DNA of 58,253 nt from assembly GCA_025362575.1 (NCBI GenBank), contig JANYIQ010000112.1:1-58253 (forward strand), in the 5' to 3' direction. Origin of the DNA: Bacteroidia bacterium (GTDB taxonomy: Bacteria > Bacteroidota > Bacteroidia > B-17B0 > Aurantibacillaceae). The stretch's first letter is position 1; every line of letters starts with the position of its first letter. The translations under genes and the position numbers were made by a program. Below, one piece after another: positions 26,768 through 35,802 of the stretch. The notes under the pieces were generated by a model, which had not been told where the DNA came from, did not search any database, and was given only the letters and a program-made list of their open reading frames with translations.

Positions 26768-27354
26768 AACGATTATTCGATATCGTTTGTTCTCTTATTG
26801 GCATTCTTATTTTATCTCCTTTTCTGATCATTATTATTTTGCTTGTTGCAATCACTTCAGGTTTTCCGGTGTTTTATTTGCAGACCAGGGTAGGGAAGAA
26901 TAACATCGATTTTAAACTATTCAAATTCCGTACCATGAAACTGAATGCTGATAAGGCCGGGTTACTTACAGTTGGTGGCCGCGACTCGCGCATAACTTCA
27001 ATAGGATACTATTTACGCAAATTCAAGTTAGATGAATTGCCTCAGTTATTTAATGTGCTGTTCGGAAGCATGAGCCTGGTTGGCCCAAGGCCCGAAGTGC
27101 GCAAGTATGTAGATATGTACAATGCAGAGCAGAAAAAAGTACTGAGCGTAAAACCGGGTATTACCGATTACGCCTCTATTGATTATATAAACGAAAACGA
27201 ATTGCTGGCCAAATCTCAAAACCCCGAAGAGACTTACATTAAAGAAATAATGCCTGCGAAATTGAGCCTCAACTTAAAATACATTTCAGAAGCCGGATTA
27301 GGAACCGATCTTAAAATTATTTTCAGGACTTTGGGTAAGATAGTGGGGAACTGA
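26761..27354 (+). CDS. PglC-like phosphoglycosyl transferase (bacterial sugar transferase)
   Basis: The 197-residue protein has one N-terminal membrane hairpin (about 5-32), then FKLFKFRTMKLNA, KLDELPQLFNVL with the catalytic Asp91-Glu92 pair, and LVGPRPEV (PRPE at 109-112). It is the short, monotopic class (PglC/WcaJ catalytic core) that moves a phospho-sugar from UDP-sugar to undecaprenyl phosphate, the first step of a glycan. The GTG start overlaps the aminotransferase stop. By analogy with PglC/PglE pairs it may start a protein-glycosylation or surface-glycan pathway; the sugar itself is unknown. Confidence 0.92.
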   Translation: MLKRLFDIVCSLIGILILSPFLIIIILLVAITSGFPVFYLQTRVGKNNIDFKLFKFRTMKLNADKAGLLTVGGRDSRITSIGYYLRKFKLDELPQLFNVLFGSMSLVGPRPEVRKYVDMYNAEQKKVLSVKPGITDYASIDYINENELLAKSQNPEETYIKEIMPAKLSLNLKYISEAGLGTDLKIIFRTLGKIVGN

Positions 27355-27363
27355 TTGTTTAAC

Positions 27364-27413
27364 CGCAAAGGTTAGAAAGGGTTTTACTTTGCGAACTTAG
27401 CGCCTTCTTTGCG
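27364..27413. repeat. CTTTGCG-type interspersed repeat between convergent genes
   Basis: CGCAAAG at 27364-27370 is the inverse of CTTTGCG at 27387-27393, and two more similar units follow: CTTAGCG (27396-27402) and CTTTGCG (27407-27413). The inverted pair can fold into a hairpin with a 16-base loop. Such CTTTGCG strings are common intergenic repeats in Bacteroidota. Confidence 0.55.
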
Positions 27414-27437
27414 TTTAAGTCCTTTGTACATGAATTG

Positions 27438-28328
27438 CTAACTAAACTTCTCTAACTTCTTCAGCTCCTCAACTTTTTCGGGGTATCCAAGTTTTTCGTA
27501 AGAGTAAACTAAGTTACTAAGAACACGCTTCACAATTTCGAGGTTGCTGCAAGGCAGGTAGTACTTGTTCTCCGGCTCAATGTTGAGCTGCTTTAGAAAA
27601 GAATCAATGTCATCCTGATTAAAAATTAATCCTTTACTAAAAGGGTTAACGTAAAACAAAATGTTATCGGATAAGGTTTTATGAGTGGTATCGTATAAGT
27701 TGGCGTAATCGTTCACGTAAGCCAGTACAAAGTGCTGCGGCAGATTTACACCGTAAATAGGAATGTCGAGCTCTTTACAAACCAAGGCATAAACAATGCT
27801 TAGCATTACCGGATTTCCTTTTTTAGTTTCAAGCACCACATTTAAAAAGGAGTTCTGAGGCGCATGGTAATTGGTAATGTTACCACTGAACTGATGAACC
27901 TCAAATAAAATATGATTAATGATCTTTACTTTTTCCAGTCCTGTAAGGTCGTCGTGTATCTCCAACCAAACATCGTGCTTTATTAACTGTATCTGTTTTT
28001 TGATCTTAGCTTCGTCTAAGTCAGGATACTGATAACGGGCCACCAAACAAATGCCTTTAAAAAGATCATCCTGTTCGTGTTCGGCCCAGTGTTTAAGGGC
28101 TTTTTGAAGGGCCTCGAAATTAATGTCGTGAATAATGCCTTCAATGCGTTTTTGCATCACCACATCAAAGCTGTTCTCCCATGCAGTTTCCAAATGAGGA
28201 ATTGCTGCGGCGCCAAGCATAATGAATCTGCTTTTTACCTGTGTGTAGATGGTCTCATCGGGGTCGTCGAGCAGAGTAATAAGTGCGATTACCTCTTTTA
28301 AGTTCATTTGATTTTTGCCGACTTTCAT
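27438..28328 (-). CDS. SirB1/transglutaminase-like core protein
   Basis: The 296-residue protein matches the SirB1-type family (Transglut_core2): NHILFEVHQFSGN, KGNPVMLSIVYALVCKELDIPIYGVNLPQHFVLAY are the core blocks, split here across the fold, with His in PQHF and Asp in ANLYDTTH. The N-terminal 120 residues are helical. No transglutaminase cysteine is apparent, so it may be inactive or have another activity. Function is not established. ATG at 28328 is chosen over the TTG nine bases upstream; an internal ATG at 28307 is also possible. It lies upstream of no clear operon partner. Confidence 0.78.
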   Translation of the reverse strand: MKVGKNQMNLKEVIALITLLDDPDETIYTQVKSRFIMLGAAAIPHLETAWENSFDVVMQKRIEGIIHDINFEALQKALKHWAEHEQDDLFKGICLVARYQYPDLDEAKIKKQIQLIKHDVWLEIHDDLTGLEKVKIINHILFEVHQFSGNITNYHAPQNSFLNVVLETKKGNPVMLSIVYALVCKELDIPIYGVNLPQHFVLAYVNDYANLYDTTHKTLSDNILFYVNPFSKGLIFNQDDIDSFLKQLNIEPENKYYLPCSNLEIVKRVLSNLVYSYEKLGYPEKVEELKKLEKFS

Positions 28329-28390
28329 GCCTAACAAAAATAGAGTATGATTAGAACTGAATTTTAGTGGGTTGTTATACTTTTAAACAA

Positions 28391-29263
28391 TTAGCCTGTT
28401 AATCGTTCTAAACTATTTTTTATTAATAAGTCTACACTTTTGCTGTAATCACTCGTAAATTCTTTTCTTACCCGGTTGGCAATTATAACACAGGCGGTAA
28501 GGCAGTTGTGCCCCAAAAGCCCGCCCAGTCCGTAAAGCGCCGAGGTTTCCATTTCAAAATTGGCAATGCGTAAACCTTTATGATCAAAGGCTGTTAGTAA
28601 TTCGTTGAGGTTTGGACTGGCCGCTTTCAGTCTTATCTGGCGGCCTTGCGGACCGTAAAACCCCGGGGCCGTGGCGGTAATGCCAATATGAGTGCCCGAC
28701 TTAAATTTTTCGAGTAATTGTTGAGAACCTTTAACGCAGTATGGATATGGAAGATTGGGAAGCCAGTTGGTTTGTTTAATGAATGCTTTGCTGATCTCAT
28801 CCTCATTAATGCTTTTAAAATTATCGTAAAAGTTCAAGAGTCCATCCAGGCCAATGCCATGCGAGCTGACAACAATTCCGTTAACCGGGATATCCTGCTG
28901 CAAAGCGCCGCTGGTGCCGAGACGAATGATGTTTAAACTACGAAGCTTTGTATTTAGTTCTCTTTTTGCAGGATCAATGTTCACAGCAGCATCCAGCTCA
29001 TTCATTACAATATCAATATTGTCTGTACCAATGCCGGTAGATAAGACCGTTAGTCGCTTACCGTTGAATGTACCTGTATGTGTAATGAATTCGCGATGTT
29101 CGGTTTTAAAATCGATCTTACTAAAGTAAGCACTGATCTGTGCTACGCGGTTCTGATCGCCAACTACAATAACATCATCAGCAATGTCTTCGGCCTTTAA
29201 GTTTAGGTGATAAACGCGGCCATCGGGGGTGAGAATTAACTCTGTTTCAGGAAACTTACTCAT
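28391..29263 (-). CDS. Nucleoside phosphorylase (uridine phosphorylase-like)
   Basis: The 290-residue cytoplasmic enzyme of the PNP_UDP_1 family has VIVVGDQNRV near residue 35 (phosphate site), LSTGIGTDN (75-82), IIRLGTSGA (112-120), and FEMETSALYGL (236-246), the sugar-binding Glu-Met-Glu motif of uridine/purine nucleoside phosphorylases. It should split a nucleoside with phosphate to ribose-1-phosphate and a base. The upp gene in the same window uses uracil, which would suit pyrimidine salvage, but the exact nucleoside cannot be fixed. It is 20 bases from the end of the deacetylase on the same strand. Confidence 0.88.
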   Translation of the reverse strand: MSKFPETELILTPDGRVYHLNLKAEDIADDVIVVGDQNRVAQISAYFSKIDFKTEHREFITHTGTFNGKRLTVLSTGIGTDNIDIVMNELDAAVNIDPAKRELNTKLRSLNIIRLGTSGALQQDIPVNGIVVSSHGIGLDGLLNFYDNFKSINEDEISKAFIKQTNWLPNLPYPYCVKGSQQLLEKFKSGTHIGITATAPGFYGPQGRQIRLKAASPNLNELLTAFDHKGLRIANFEMETSALYGLGGLLGHNCLTACVIIANRVRKEFTSDYSKSVDLLIKNSLERLTG

Positions 29264-29282
29264 ATCTGAAAAGGTGCAGAGA

Positions 29283-30230
29283 TTATTTAATGATCACTAG
29301 TTTTTTGGTCAGGCTTTTACTTCCGGCAACAATATTGTAGAAATAAGTACCTGAAGGCAAGTCGGCAGCATCCAGGTTGTATTTAAATATACCGGCCTCT
29401 AAATGTTCAGTGCAGATCGTTTTTACGGTTTCACCCATAATATTGTACATGGTAATATTTAACCGAGTAGCTTCCTTGAACCAGATCTCTAAAGTAGAAT
29501 TGGTGCTGAAGGGGTTTGGAAACACATTAGCCACTAAACCTTTGTTCTCGGGTTTTTCGTAGTACTGAATCCCTAAAAGCGGGTAAGAGCCAAAATGTAA
29601 AATAGTACCATTGCTATCCCAGTTTGATTTTATCACAGTAATTGGATTTCCAAGATCATCCTGCGCTTTAATATAGGCAAGGCTCTGACCGTTATCTACC
29701 ACAAAACTTATCTTTTTATTGAGAGGTAATGATGTACTCGGAACAATTACAGTAAGCGTATCATTGGAAGCATTTAAAGTGGTGGTAAAATTAACGCTGT
29801 CGCGGTTCTTCCAATAATCGGCATATGTTTCGAAATCGCAGGTCATCATTCCCGAAGGTAAGGCATTGATCAGATCCTGCTCGGCAAAAAGTTTATACAA
29901 ACGGGTAGGGTGAACCAATAAAACCGTTGGCGCGTAATTATCTCGGTTCTGCTTTACTACATCTAACCAAATGGCTTGTTTTTGTGAGTAATTTGAAGGT
30001 GTTATTGGGTTGGCCATAAATACATCGGAAATGGTCATTGGTACTTCCCAAACTTTAGTTAGAGTAGTGCTTGTTGAACGATCGCGGTGATTTAAATAAG
30101 GAAAATTGGTCAATACATCACCCGCCGAAAAAGTAGTGTTGTAAATGTATCCCACCGAATCCAGAGCATTAGCGAGTTTATCGTTATAGCATAAATAACC
30201 GGCACGGAAAGTTCTTATCTTTAACACCAA
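29283..30230 (-). pseudogene. Polysaccharide deacetylase with T9SS sorting domain, C-terminal part (frameshifted)
   Basis: This frame continues the deacetylase started at 31404 but in another phase. It opens with IRTFRAGYLCYNDKLANAL, the third NodB motif (FRAGY in place of RxPY), and ends with the T9SS domain VFPNPFSTNSTLEIW to KSLTKKLVIIK. No plausible start precedes it in frame, so it is the second half of a broken gene, not a gene on its own. The two parts overlap at 30184-30230. Loss of one base from TTT at 30220-30222 would join them as LGVKIRTFRAGY. Confidence 0.85.
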
Positions 30231-31404
30231 GATTGGCTTCCAGTAAATTTTTGGATACTTCTGTTTCTCCTAATACAGTAGAACCTATTGTGGTAAAACC
30301 AACACCGCCATTATAAGGTAAATAATTACCAGCTGTATTTCCTAAAACACCAAGTGGGGCAACTAATTCATCATCGAAATCGGTAAAGTGTCCAACGGAA
30401 TGGCTTGCAATTTTATGCCCCTTGCTCATTAAATACTGAACCTTTGGGATGTTAGTGGTGTTGTAAAAATTATTAAGGGCTCCATCATTTATATAATGCG
30501 TTGTAATAAGGTAAGTAGTCGATAAGCCAATTGAGCTTTCGTAATTGGCATAGTAACTCATGGTATCATAGGAAGTAGTAGCATCAATGTCATGCGTGAT
30601 CATTAAAGTAGACTTGCTATCGTATGGACTAGTATGCAACCAGGTTGAATAAGGGACATGATCAATGCAAATGCCTTTTAAAAATAAAATAACCGCATCG
30701 CTTGTTGGCTCAAACCCATTTGAATAGATACGATTGGCATCATAATCATGATTCATTTGATTGGTGAGGATTAAATTTTTGAAAGAAAAACCTAATGCGT
30801 ACGTTACTCCATTACCATAAATGTATTTTGTAATAGCCGTACTTCCGTCGCCAAATTCTGCCAATGTTAACGCACCGGACACATTATATTTTCGTGAATT
30901 TATAACAGCTGTGTAGGTAGTCTTTCCTAAGCTTATCGTTTGTTCCATGGTATCATTTAACCAACGGAAAGAAGGATCGCCAAGGAACATGTTGAATTTT
31001 ATTTTATAATTAGTTGAGGTCAAAGTGGTAGAAGAGATTCCAAATACCGGAAATAAGTATGGATCTTTGATGTTAGGTGCAATAAGTATTCCACCGCGAT
31101 TCACAAAACTTTTGAGTGAATCTTTTTCGGCAGTAGTAAAAGTAAAGGTCTCGAATTTTGAAGAAGCTACAATCACTTTATATTGGATAGCTATGTTAAC
31201 TGCTGAGGTTACCACAAATGGCAAACCGGCAACCTTCAGACAATGTTTCGCAGAATACAATTCACCATCGTTAGTTTCAGCATTTGGAATGGTAAGATCT
31301 AAAAGTGCAATAGTTCGTTTATTAACGGCTATTGTTTTGTTGAGACTAAAGCTTTTTGAGAAGCTAAAGCCAATTATCAGCAATAAGATTATTAACCTTT
31401 TCAT
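30184..31404 (-). pseudogene. Polysaccharide deacetylase, N-terminal part (frameshifted)
   Basis: This part has a signal peptide (MKRLIILLLIIGFSFSKSFS) and a GATase/ThuA-like region at about 40-120. The NodB metal motifs are MITHDID (His271, Asp272, Asp274) and HSVGH (335-339). The reading frame then shifts by one base after NLGVK, runs out of family similarity and stops at 30184. ATG at 31404 is chosen because the 13 codons upstream would spoil the signal peptide. The full protein of about 705 residues would be exported by T9SS and deacetylate an amino-sugar polymer. The dgkA gene ends 11 bases upstream. Confidence 0.85.
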
Positions 31405-31415
31405 TTTCTGAATTA

Positions 31416-31769
31416 CTATAGTAAAGATAGCAAATGTTTCCAAAAGATGATAAGTCCTATAATGGCCGAAAAAATGGAAGCAACAAGTACGGCGCCTGCG
31501 GCCAGATCCTTTATCTTGCCTGCTTTTTCATTGTAGTCGGGGCTTACCAGATCAACCAGATGTTCAAGGGCGGTATTGGTTATTTCTAGCGATAGAACCA
31601 TGCCAATGCATAACAAAATTATGCACCACTCGCCAGGCCGTATAGTAAATATAAAGCCAAGAACAATTGCTATTACAGCAATAACTATCTGAATTTTTAT
31701 GTTGCGCTGCGATAAACTTTGTTTAATGCCGTTTATTGCGTAGCCAAAGGATTTGAAAAAGTCAGACAT
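31416..31769 (-). CDS. dgkA: Diacylglycerol/undecaprenol kinase
   Basis: The 117-residue membrane protein has three predicted membrane helices and the family block LEITNTALEHLVDLVSP (catalytic Glu62 and Glu69, Asn65) with KIKDLAAGAVL at 85-95. It phosphorylates diacylglycerol or, as in Gram-positive and many other bacteria, undecaprenol to recycle the glycan carrier lipid. The position beside envelope genes suits the undecaprenol role, but the substrate is not proven. It shares the minus strand with the deacetylase downstream, with an 11-base gap. Confidence 0.95.
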   Translation of the reverse strand: MSDFFKSFGYAINGIKQSLSQRNIKIQIVIAVIAIVLGFIFTIRPGEWCIILLCIGMVLSLEITNTALEHLVDLVSPDYNEKAGKIKDLAAGAVLVASIFSAIIGLIIFWKHLLSLL

Positions 31770-31973
31770 TTTATTGCTTTTGTTAGGTATTAAAATTAAT
31801 CAATTTACGAATAGAAACTATTTAAATATGGAAAATATGCGCGTAATGGCAATGCTGACATTATGGCTAAGGGAATATCTCAAATTTTGATGAAATCCGA
31901 CTTAAATTATGCCTTTTATCATTGATACAATCGAATGTAAAACTGTATATTTAATGAAAAATTGACAGCAGCA

Positions 31974-33542
31974 ATGAAGAGAAGCATTTTTATACTATTT
32001 ATAATTTTAAGCAGTTTAAGCCACGCTCAAAACAAGGTTAATTTAAAATTCATTATGACGGATGCTGAAAAGAAGTTTCAGGCCGGCGACTATGAAGATG
32101 CTCTTGAAGAATACCTTCAGTTATTGAGCACTCAACCAAAGAATGAATTGTATAATTATAATGCAGGAGTTTGTTACCTTAATACAAACATCAACAAAGC
32201 AAAAGCAGTTCCTTATTTGGAAATTGTAACACGTAACGAAAAACACAATCCTAATGCTGATTTTTTATTGGGAAGAGCATATCAATATGCAAACCGTTTT
32301 GATGAGGCAATTTTGAGTTTCGAAAAATTCAAGGCTTCTAAAAAAGGTACCGACGATAATCTTCGTGCCTGTTACCGTGAGATACAACATTGCCTTAACG
32401 CAAAGGAGATCATAAAATTTCCGGTCAATGTTACTTTTCAATCGCTGGGTAAAAAAGTAATCAACTCGCCTTTCGCCGATTATTATCCTTTTGTTCCGGA
32501 AAACGAAGCTTACGTGGTTTTTAATTCCAAACGTCCGGTTGGAAAGGATGCTTTAAAACAAGAGAACGGGCAGTATGCGAATTCGATATACATCTCTAAA
32601 GTTGTAAATGGAGAGTTTATGGAAGCTTCGGTTATTGGCGATCCAATTTGCAATGGAAATACAGGTGAAGAGATCATCGGCATGAATGCGAAAGGCGATA
32701 TTTTGTTGATCTATAGATCAGATTTCAAAGGAGCCGGAAAAATTTACGTCACGCAGTCGGATGCTACCGGACAATTTTCTAAACCTGAATTGCTGCCTGC
32801 TCCCATAAATGGAACCGGTGATGAGATTGCCGCCTGTATCAGTAATGATGGTAACACTATTTATTTTGCAAGTGATCGCAAAGGCGGAATGGGCGGTACA
32901 GATATTTATATGTGCACTAAAATGCCAACCTTAAAGTGGAGCGAACCAAAAAACCTTGGGCCAAGCATCAACTCTGTACTTGACGAAGATTTTCCTAATA
33001 TTTCTCCCGATGGAAAAACATTTTATTTCAGTTCTAAAGGTCATGCCAGTATGGGTGGTTACGATATTTTCAAGGCTCAACTCGATGAGTCAAGCGGCCA
33101 GTTCATCAATCCAAAGAACATTGGTTATCCTGTTAACACATCATACGATGACATGAATTTCAGGATCTCGAAATCGGGCCGCTACGGTTACCTGGCCTCG
33201 GTAAGAGGTGGTGGTGTTGGTGATTACGATATTTACCGGATAACCTTTAATGATATTGAAGTAGATTACACGGTTGTAGTCGGTGAGATAAAAGCAAAAG
33301 ATAATGCTGAAATAAATTATCGCGATGTTTTTATTACTGTAAATGATAATATTACCGGAGAACTTGTAGGAAATTATTTTACAAATCCGGCTAATGGAAG
33401 AAGTGTGATGATCTTGCCTCCGGGAAAGTATGTCATTAACATTGAAGCGCCGGGATTTAAAAATTACGTGATGCCAATCGAAATTTATGATAAGGTGTCT
33501 TATCAGTCGGAAAAAACCTTTGTTGTAGAACTCAAAAAATAA
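31974..33542 (+). CDS. TPR and PD40 (WD40-like) repeat protein, PorE-like without OmpA domain
   Basis: The 522-residue protein has a signal peptide (about 1-18, ending LSHAQ), TPR repeats (about 25-120: FQAGDYEDALEEYLQLL, YNYNAGVCYL), then several PD40 blades with DGKTFYFSSKGHASMGGYDIF and GNTIYFASDRKGGMGGTDIY patterns. A small C-terminal carboxypeptidase-regulatory-like domain (MILPPGKYVINIEAPGF) follows. PorE of T9SS has the same order plus a peptidoglycan-binding OmpA domain, which is absent here. ATG at 31974 is chosen over TTG at 31962. It starts a plus-strand run with upp and bshC but is unlikely to share function with them. Confidence 0.86.
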   Translation: MKRSIFILFIILSSLSHAQNKVNLKFIMTDAEKKFQAGDYEDALEEYLQLLSTQPKNELYNYNAGVCYLNTNINKAKAVPYLEIVTRNEKHNPNADFLLGRAYQYANRFDEAILSFEKFKASKKGTDDNLRACYREIQHCLNAKEIIKFPVNVTFQSLGKKVINSPFADYYPFVPENEAYVVFNSKRPVGKDALKQENGQYANSIYISKVVNGEFMEASVIGDPICNGNTGEEIIGMNAKGDILLIYRSDFKGAGKIYVTQSDATGQFSKPELLPAPINGTGDEIAACISNDGNTIYFASDRKGGMGGTDIYMCTKMPTLKWSEPKNLGPSINSVLDEDFPNISPDGKTFYFSSKGHASMGGYDIFKAQLDESSGQFINPKNIGYPVNTSYDDMNFRISKSGRYGYLASVRGGGVGDYDIYRITFNDIEVDYTVVVGEIKAKDNAEINYRDVFITVNDNITGELVGNYFTNPANGRSVMILPPGKYVINIEAPGFKNYVMPIEIYDKVSYQSEKTFVVELKK

Positions 33543-33546
33543 AATC

Positions 33547-34197
33547 ATGGTGAACAATTTATCTCAGAACAATTCCATCTTTAACGAATTCATTTCGGAA
33601 ATACGTGACGTAAATGTGCAGAACGACAGCATGCGATTCAGAAGAAATCTTGAGCGCATTGGAGAGATCTTCGCATACGAAATAAGCAAGCACCTCGATT
33701 ATAAAGCAGTTGAAACCACAACTCCATTGGGTGTGGCAGATTGCAAGAAACTGCTTTCCGAACCTGTTATAGCAACCATATTAAGAGCCGGTTTACCCTT
33801 GCATAACGGAATTTTGAATTATTTTGATAAAGCGCAAAATGCTTTTATTGGAGCACACCGAAAAACACACAAAGACAAAAGTTTTGAGGTGGCTTTAGAA
33901 TACATGGCTTGTCCTGACCTGAACGATAAAATTTTGATCTTGTGCGACCCGATGCTTGCAACAGGTCATTCGATGGTTTTAACCTTAAAAACATTATTGG
34001 CAAATGGTAAACCAAAGCATATTCATATTGTCTCTATAGTTGCCAGCAGAGATGGAGTAGAATACTTTAAAGCGCATTCGCCGGTTCAGAATTATACTTT
34101 GTGGTGCGGTGTAATTGATGAAGAACTTACTGCCAAATCATACATTGTGCCGGGGCTTGGTGATGCAGGCGATCTGGGATACGGAACCAAATTGTAA
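33547..34197 (+). CDS. upp: Uracil phosphoribosyltransferase
   Basis: The 216-residue enzyme makes UMP from uracil and PRPP. Visible motifs are ILRAGLP (78-84), the PRPP loop CDPMLATGHSM (133-143) and the C-terminal uracil-binding motif YIVPGLGDAGDLGYG. Length is normal. It begins four bases after the PD40-protein stop and ends six bases before bshC, so the three may share a transcript. Together with the nucleoside phosphorylase it would serve pyrimidine salvage. Confidence 0.97.
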   Translation: MVNNLSQNNSIFNEFISEIRDVNVQNDSMRFRRNLERIGEIFAYEISKHLDYKAVETTTPLGVADCKKLLSEPVIATILRAGLPLHNGILNYFDKAQNAFIGAHRKTHKDKSFEVALEYMACPDLNDKILILCDPMLATGHSMVLTLKTLLANGKPKHIHIVSIVASRDGVEYFKAHSPVQNYTLWCGVIDEELTAKSYIVPGLGDAGDLGYGTKL

Positions 34198-34203
34198 ATA
34201 AAA

Positions 34204-35802
34204 ATGCTCGTAAAACAGGAACTTCCTTTCAATAAAAAGCAGCTAAATAGTTTGGTATACGATTACCTCTCTAAAAAAAATACTGTTTCTGATTTTTATA
34301 AATATTTTCCGGATAAAGAAGGTTTTAGGAATGCAATTGCTTCCAATTCTTTTAATGGGATCGATCGGAATTTATTAAAGAATGAATTGTTGCAACAATC
34401 GAAGCTGGTTTCAAATACAACAAAACAAAGTTTAAGCAACATTGAACTTTTGGCAAATGGGAATTCATTTACGGTTACCACAGGACATCAATTGTGTTTG
34501 TTTACAGGTCCGCTTTACTTTGTGTACAAAATTTTCTCTGTCATAAATTTATGTGAAACGCTGAAGAAAGAATTTCCAGGCCATGATTTTGTGCCTGTAT
34601 ATTGGATGGCAAGTGAAGACCATGATTTTGAGGAAGTGAACCACCTTAATGTATTTGGTAAGAAGATCGTATGGCAAACGACTCAGGCAGGCACTGTGGG
34701 AGCTATGGATACAAAAGAGTTAGAAGCAGTTTGTGTTCAGTTCTCTGAAATATTAGGCTCTACTGAGAATGCAAAAGAAATGGTACAATTGTTCAAAGAT
34801 TCATATCTCAATCATAATAATTTGTCGGATGCAACGCGTTATCTGGTCAATCATTTATTTGGAGAATACGGTTTGGTGACTGTTGATGGGAATTCTAAAG
34901 CACTTAAAGAAACATTTATGGCTTATTTTAAAAAGGATATTTTTGAAAATATTCCTTTTAAACATGCCGGCGAATCTATCGATAAATTAAATAAGCTGAG
35001 TTACAATGTGCAAGTTAATCCCCGCGAAATAAATTGTTTTTATATTGAGAATGGAATAAGAGCAAGATTTGAAAAGGAAGGCGATAAATACAGAGTAATA
35101 GGCACTGAAAAATTATTGAGTAAACAAGAACTGGAAGCACTTATAGAAGCGAAGCCTGAAAGCATTAGTCCAAACGTTGTGCTGCGACCTTGTTATCAGC
35201 AATTTCTTTTACCTAATATTGCCTATGTTGGCGGTCCTGGCGAATTGGCATATTGGTTAGAATATAAAACCATGTTTGATGCGTTGCAATTGCCTTTTCC
35301 GGTATTGGTACCGCGTAAAATGATAGCACTGATCGATATGGCCACCAAGCAAAAGATGGATAAGTTTGGTTTTGACTTTGAAACTGTTTATGAGGAAGAG
35401 CAAAGTCTGATCAAATCTTTTTTGGAGAAAAGTAATGGTACATTTGAGATCGAAGCACATAAAAAGGTATTGGAACAATTGTTTTCCAAAATTAACGAGG
35501 CTGCCTCCATCATTGACAAAACGTTAGGAGGGGCAGTAGATGCAGAGAAGCAAAAAAGCATTAATTCATTAAGTGCCATTGAGCAAAAAGTAAATAAGGC
35601 TTTAAAACAGAGATCGGAGACAGAGATCAATCAAATAAAGAATATTAAATCCAAATTATTTCCAAATGCTTTGCCACAAGAGCGAGTAGATAATTTCAGT
35701 ATGTATTATGTAAAGTGGGGAGCTGATTTTTTTAGATCACTGAAAGATGATCTTAATTATGATCTTAAGGAATTGGGTCAGATCTTTTTTATTGAGCAAT
35801 AA
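34204..35802 (+). CDS. bshC: Bacillithiol biosynthesis cysteine-adding enzyme BshC
   Basis: The 532-residue cytoplasmic protein carries TVTTGHQLCLFTGPLYFVYK and VYWMASEDHDFEEVNHLNVFG, hallmarks of BshC, and VVLRPCYQQFLLPNIAYVGGPGELAYW later in the chain. A coiled-coil segment lies at about 395-480. BshC joins cysteine to GlcN-malate, the last step of bacillithiol production, so the organism probably uses bacillithiol as its low-molecular-weight thiol. bshA and bshB are not in this window. The stop codon touches the stop of the opposite-strand flippase gene with no base between. Confidence 0.95.
   Translation: MLVKQELPFNKKQLNSLVYDYLSKKNTVSDFYKYFPDKEGFRNAIASNSFNGIDRNLLKNELLQQSKLVSNTTKQSLSNIELLANGNSFTVTTGHQLCLFTGPLYFVYKIFSVINLCETLKKEFPGHDFVPVYWMASEDHDFEEVNHLNVFGKKIVWQTTQAGTVGAMDTKELEAVCVQFSEILGSTENAKEMVQLFKDSYLNHNNLSDATRYLVNHLFGEYGLVTVDGNSKALKETFMAYFKKDIFENIPFKHAGESIDKLNKLSYNVQVNPREINCFYIENGIRARFEKEGDKYRVIGTEKLLSKQELEALIEAKPESISPNVVLRPCYQQFLLPNIAYVGGPGELAYWLEYKTMFDALQLPFPVLVPRKMIALIDMATKQKMDKFGFDFETVYEEEQSLIKSFLEKSNGTFEIEAHKKVLEQLFSKINEAASIIDKTLGGAVDAEKQKSINSLSAIEQKVNKALKQRSETEINQIKNIKSKLFPNALPQERVDNFSMYYVKWGADFFRSLKDDLNYDLKELGQIFFIEQ

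Noticed and set aside
29283-30230. The C-terminal deacetylase frame as an independent T9SS protein.
   Set aside because: It lacks a signal peptide and starts in the middle of a NodB domain whose first half is in the overlapping frame.
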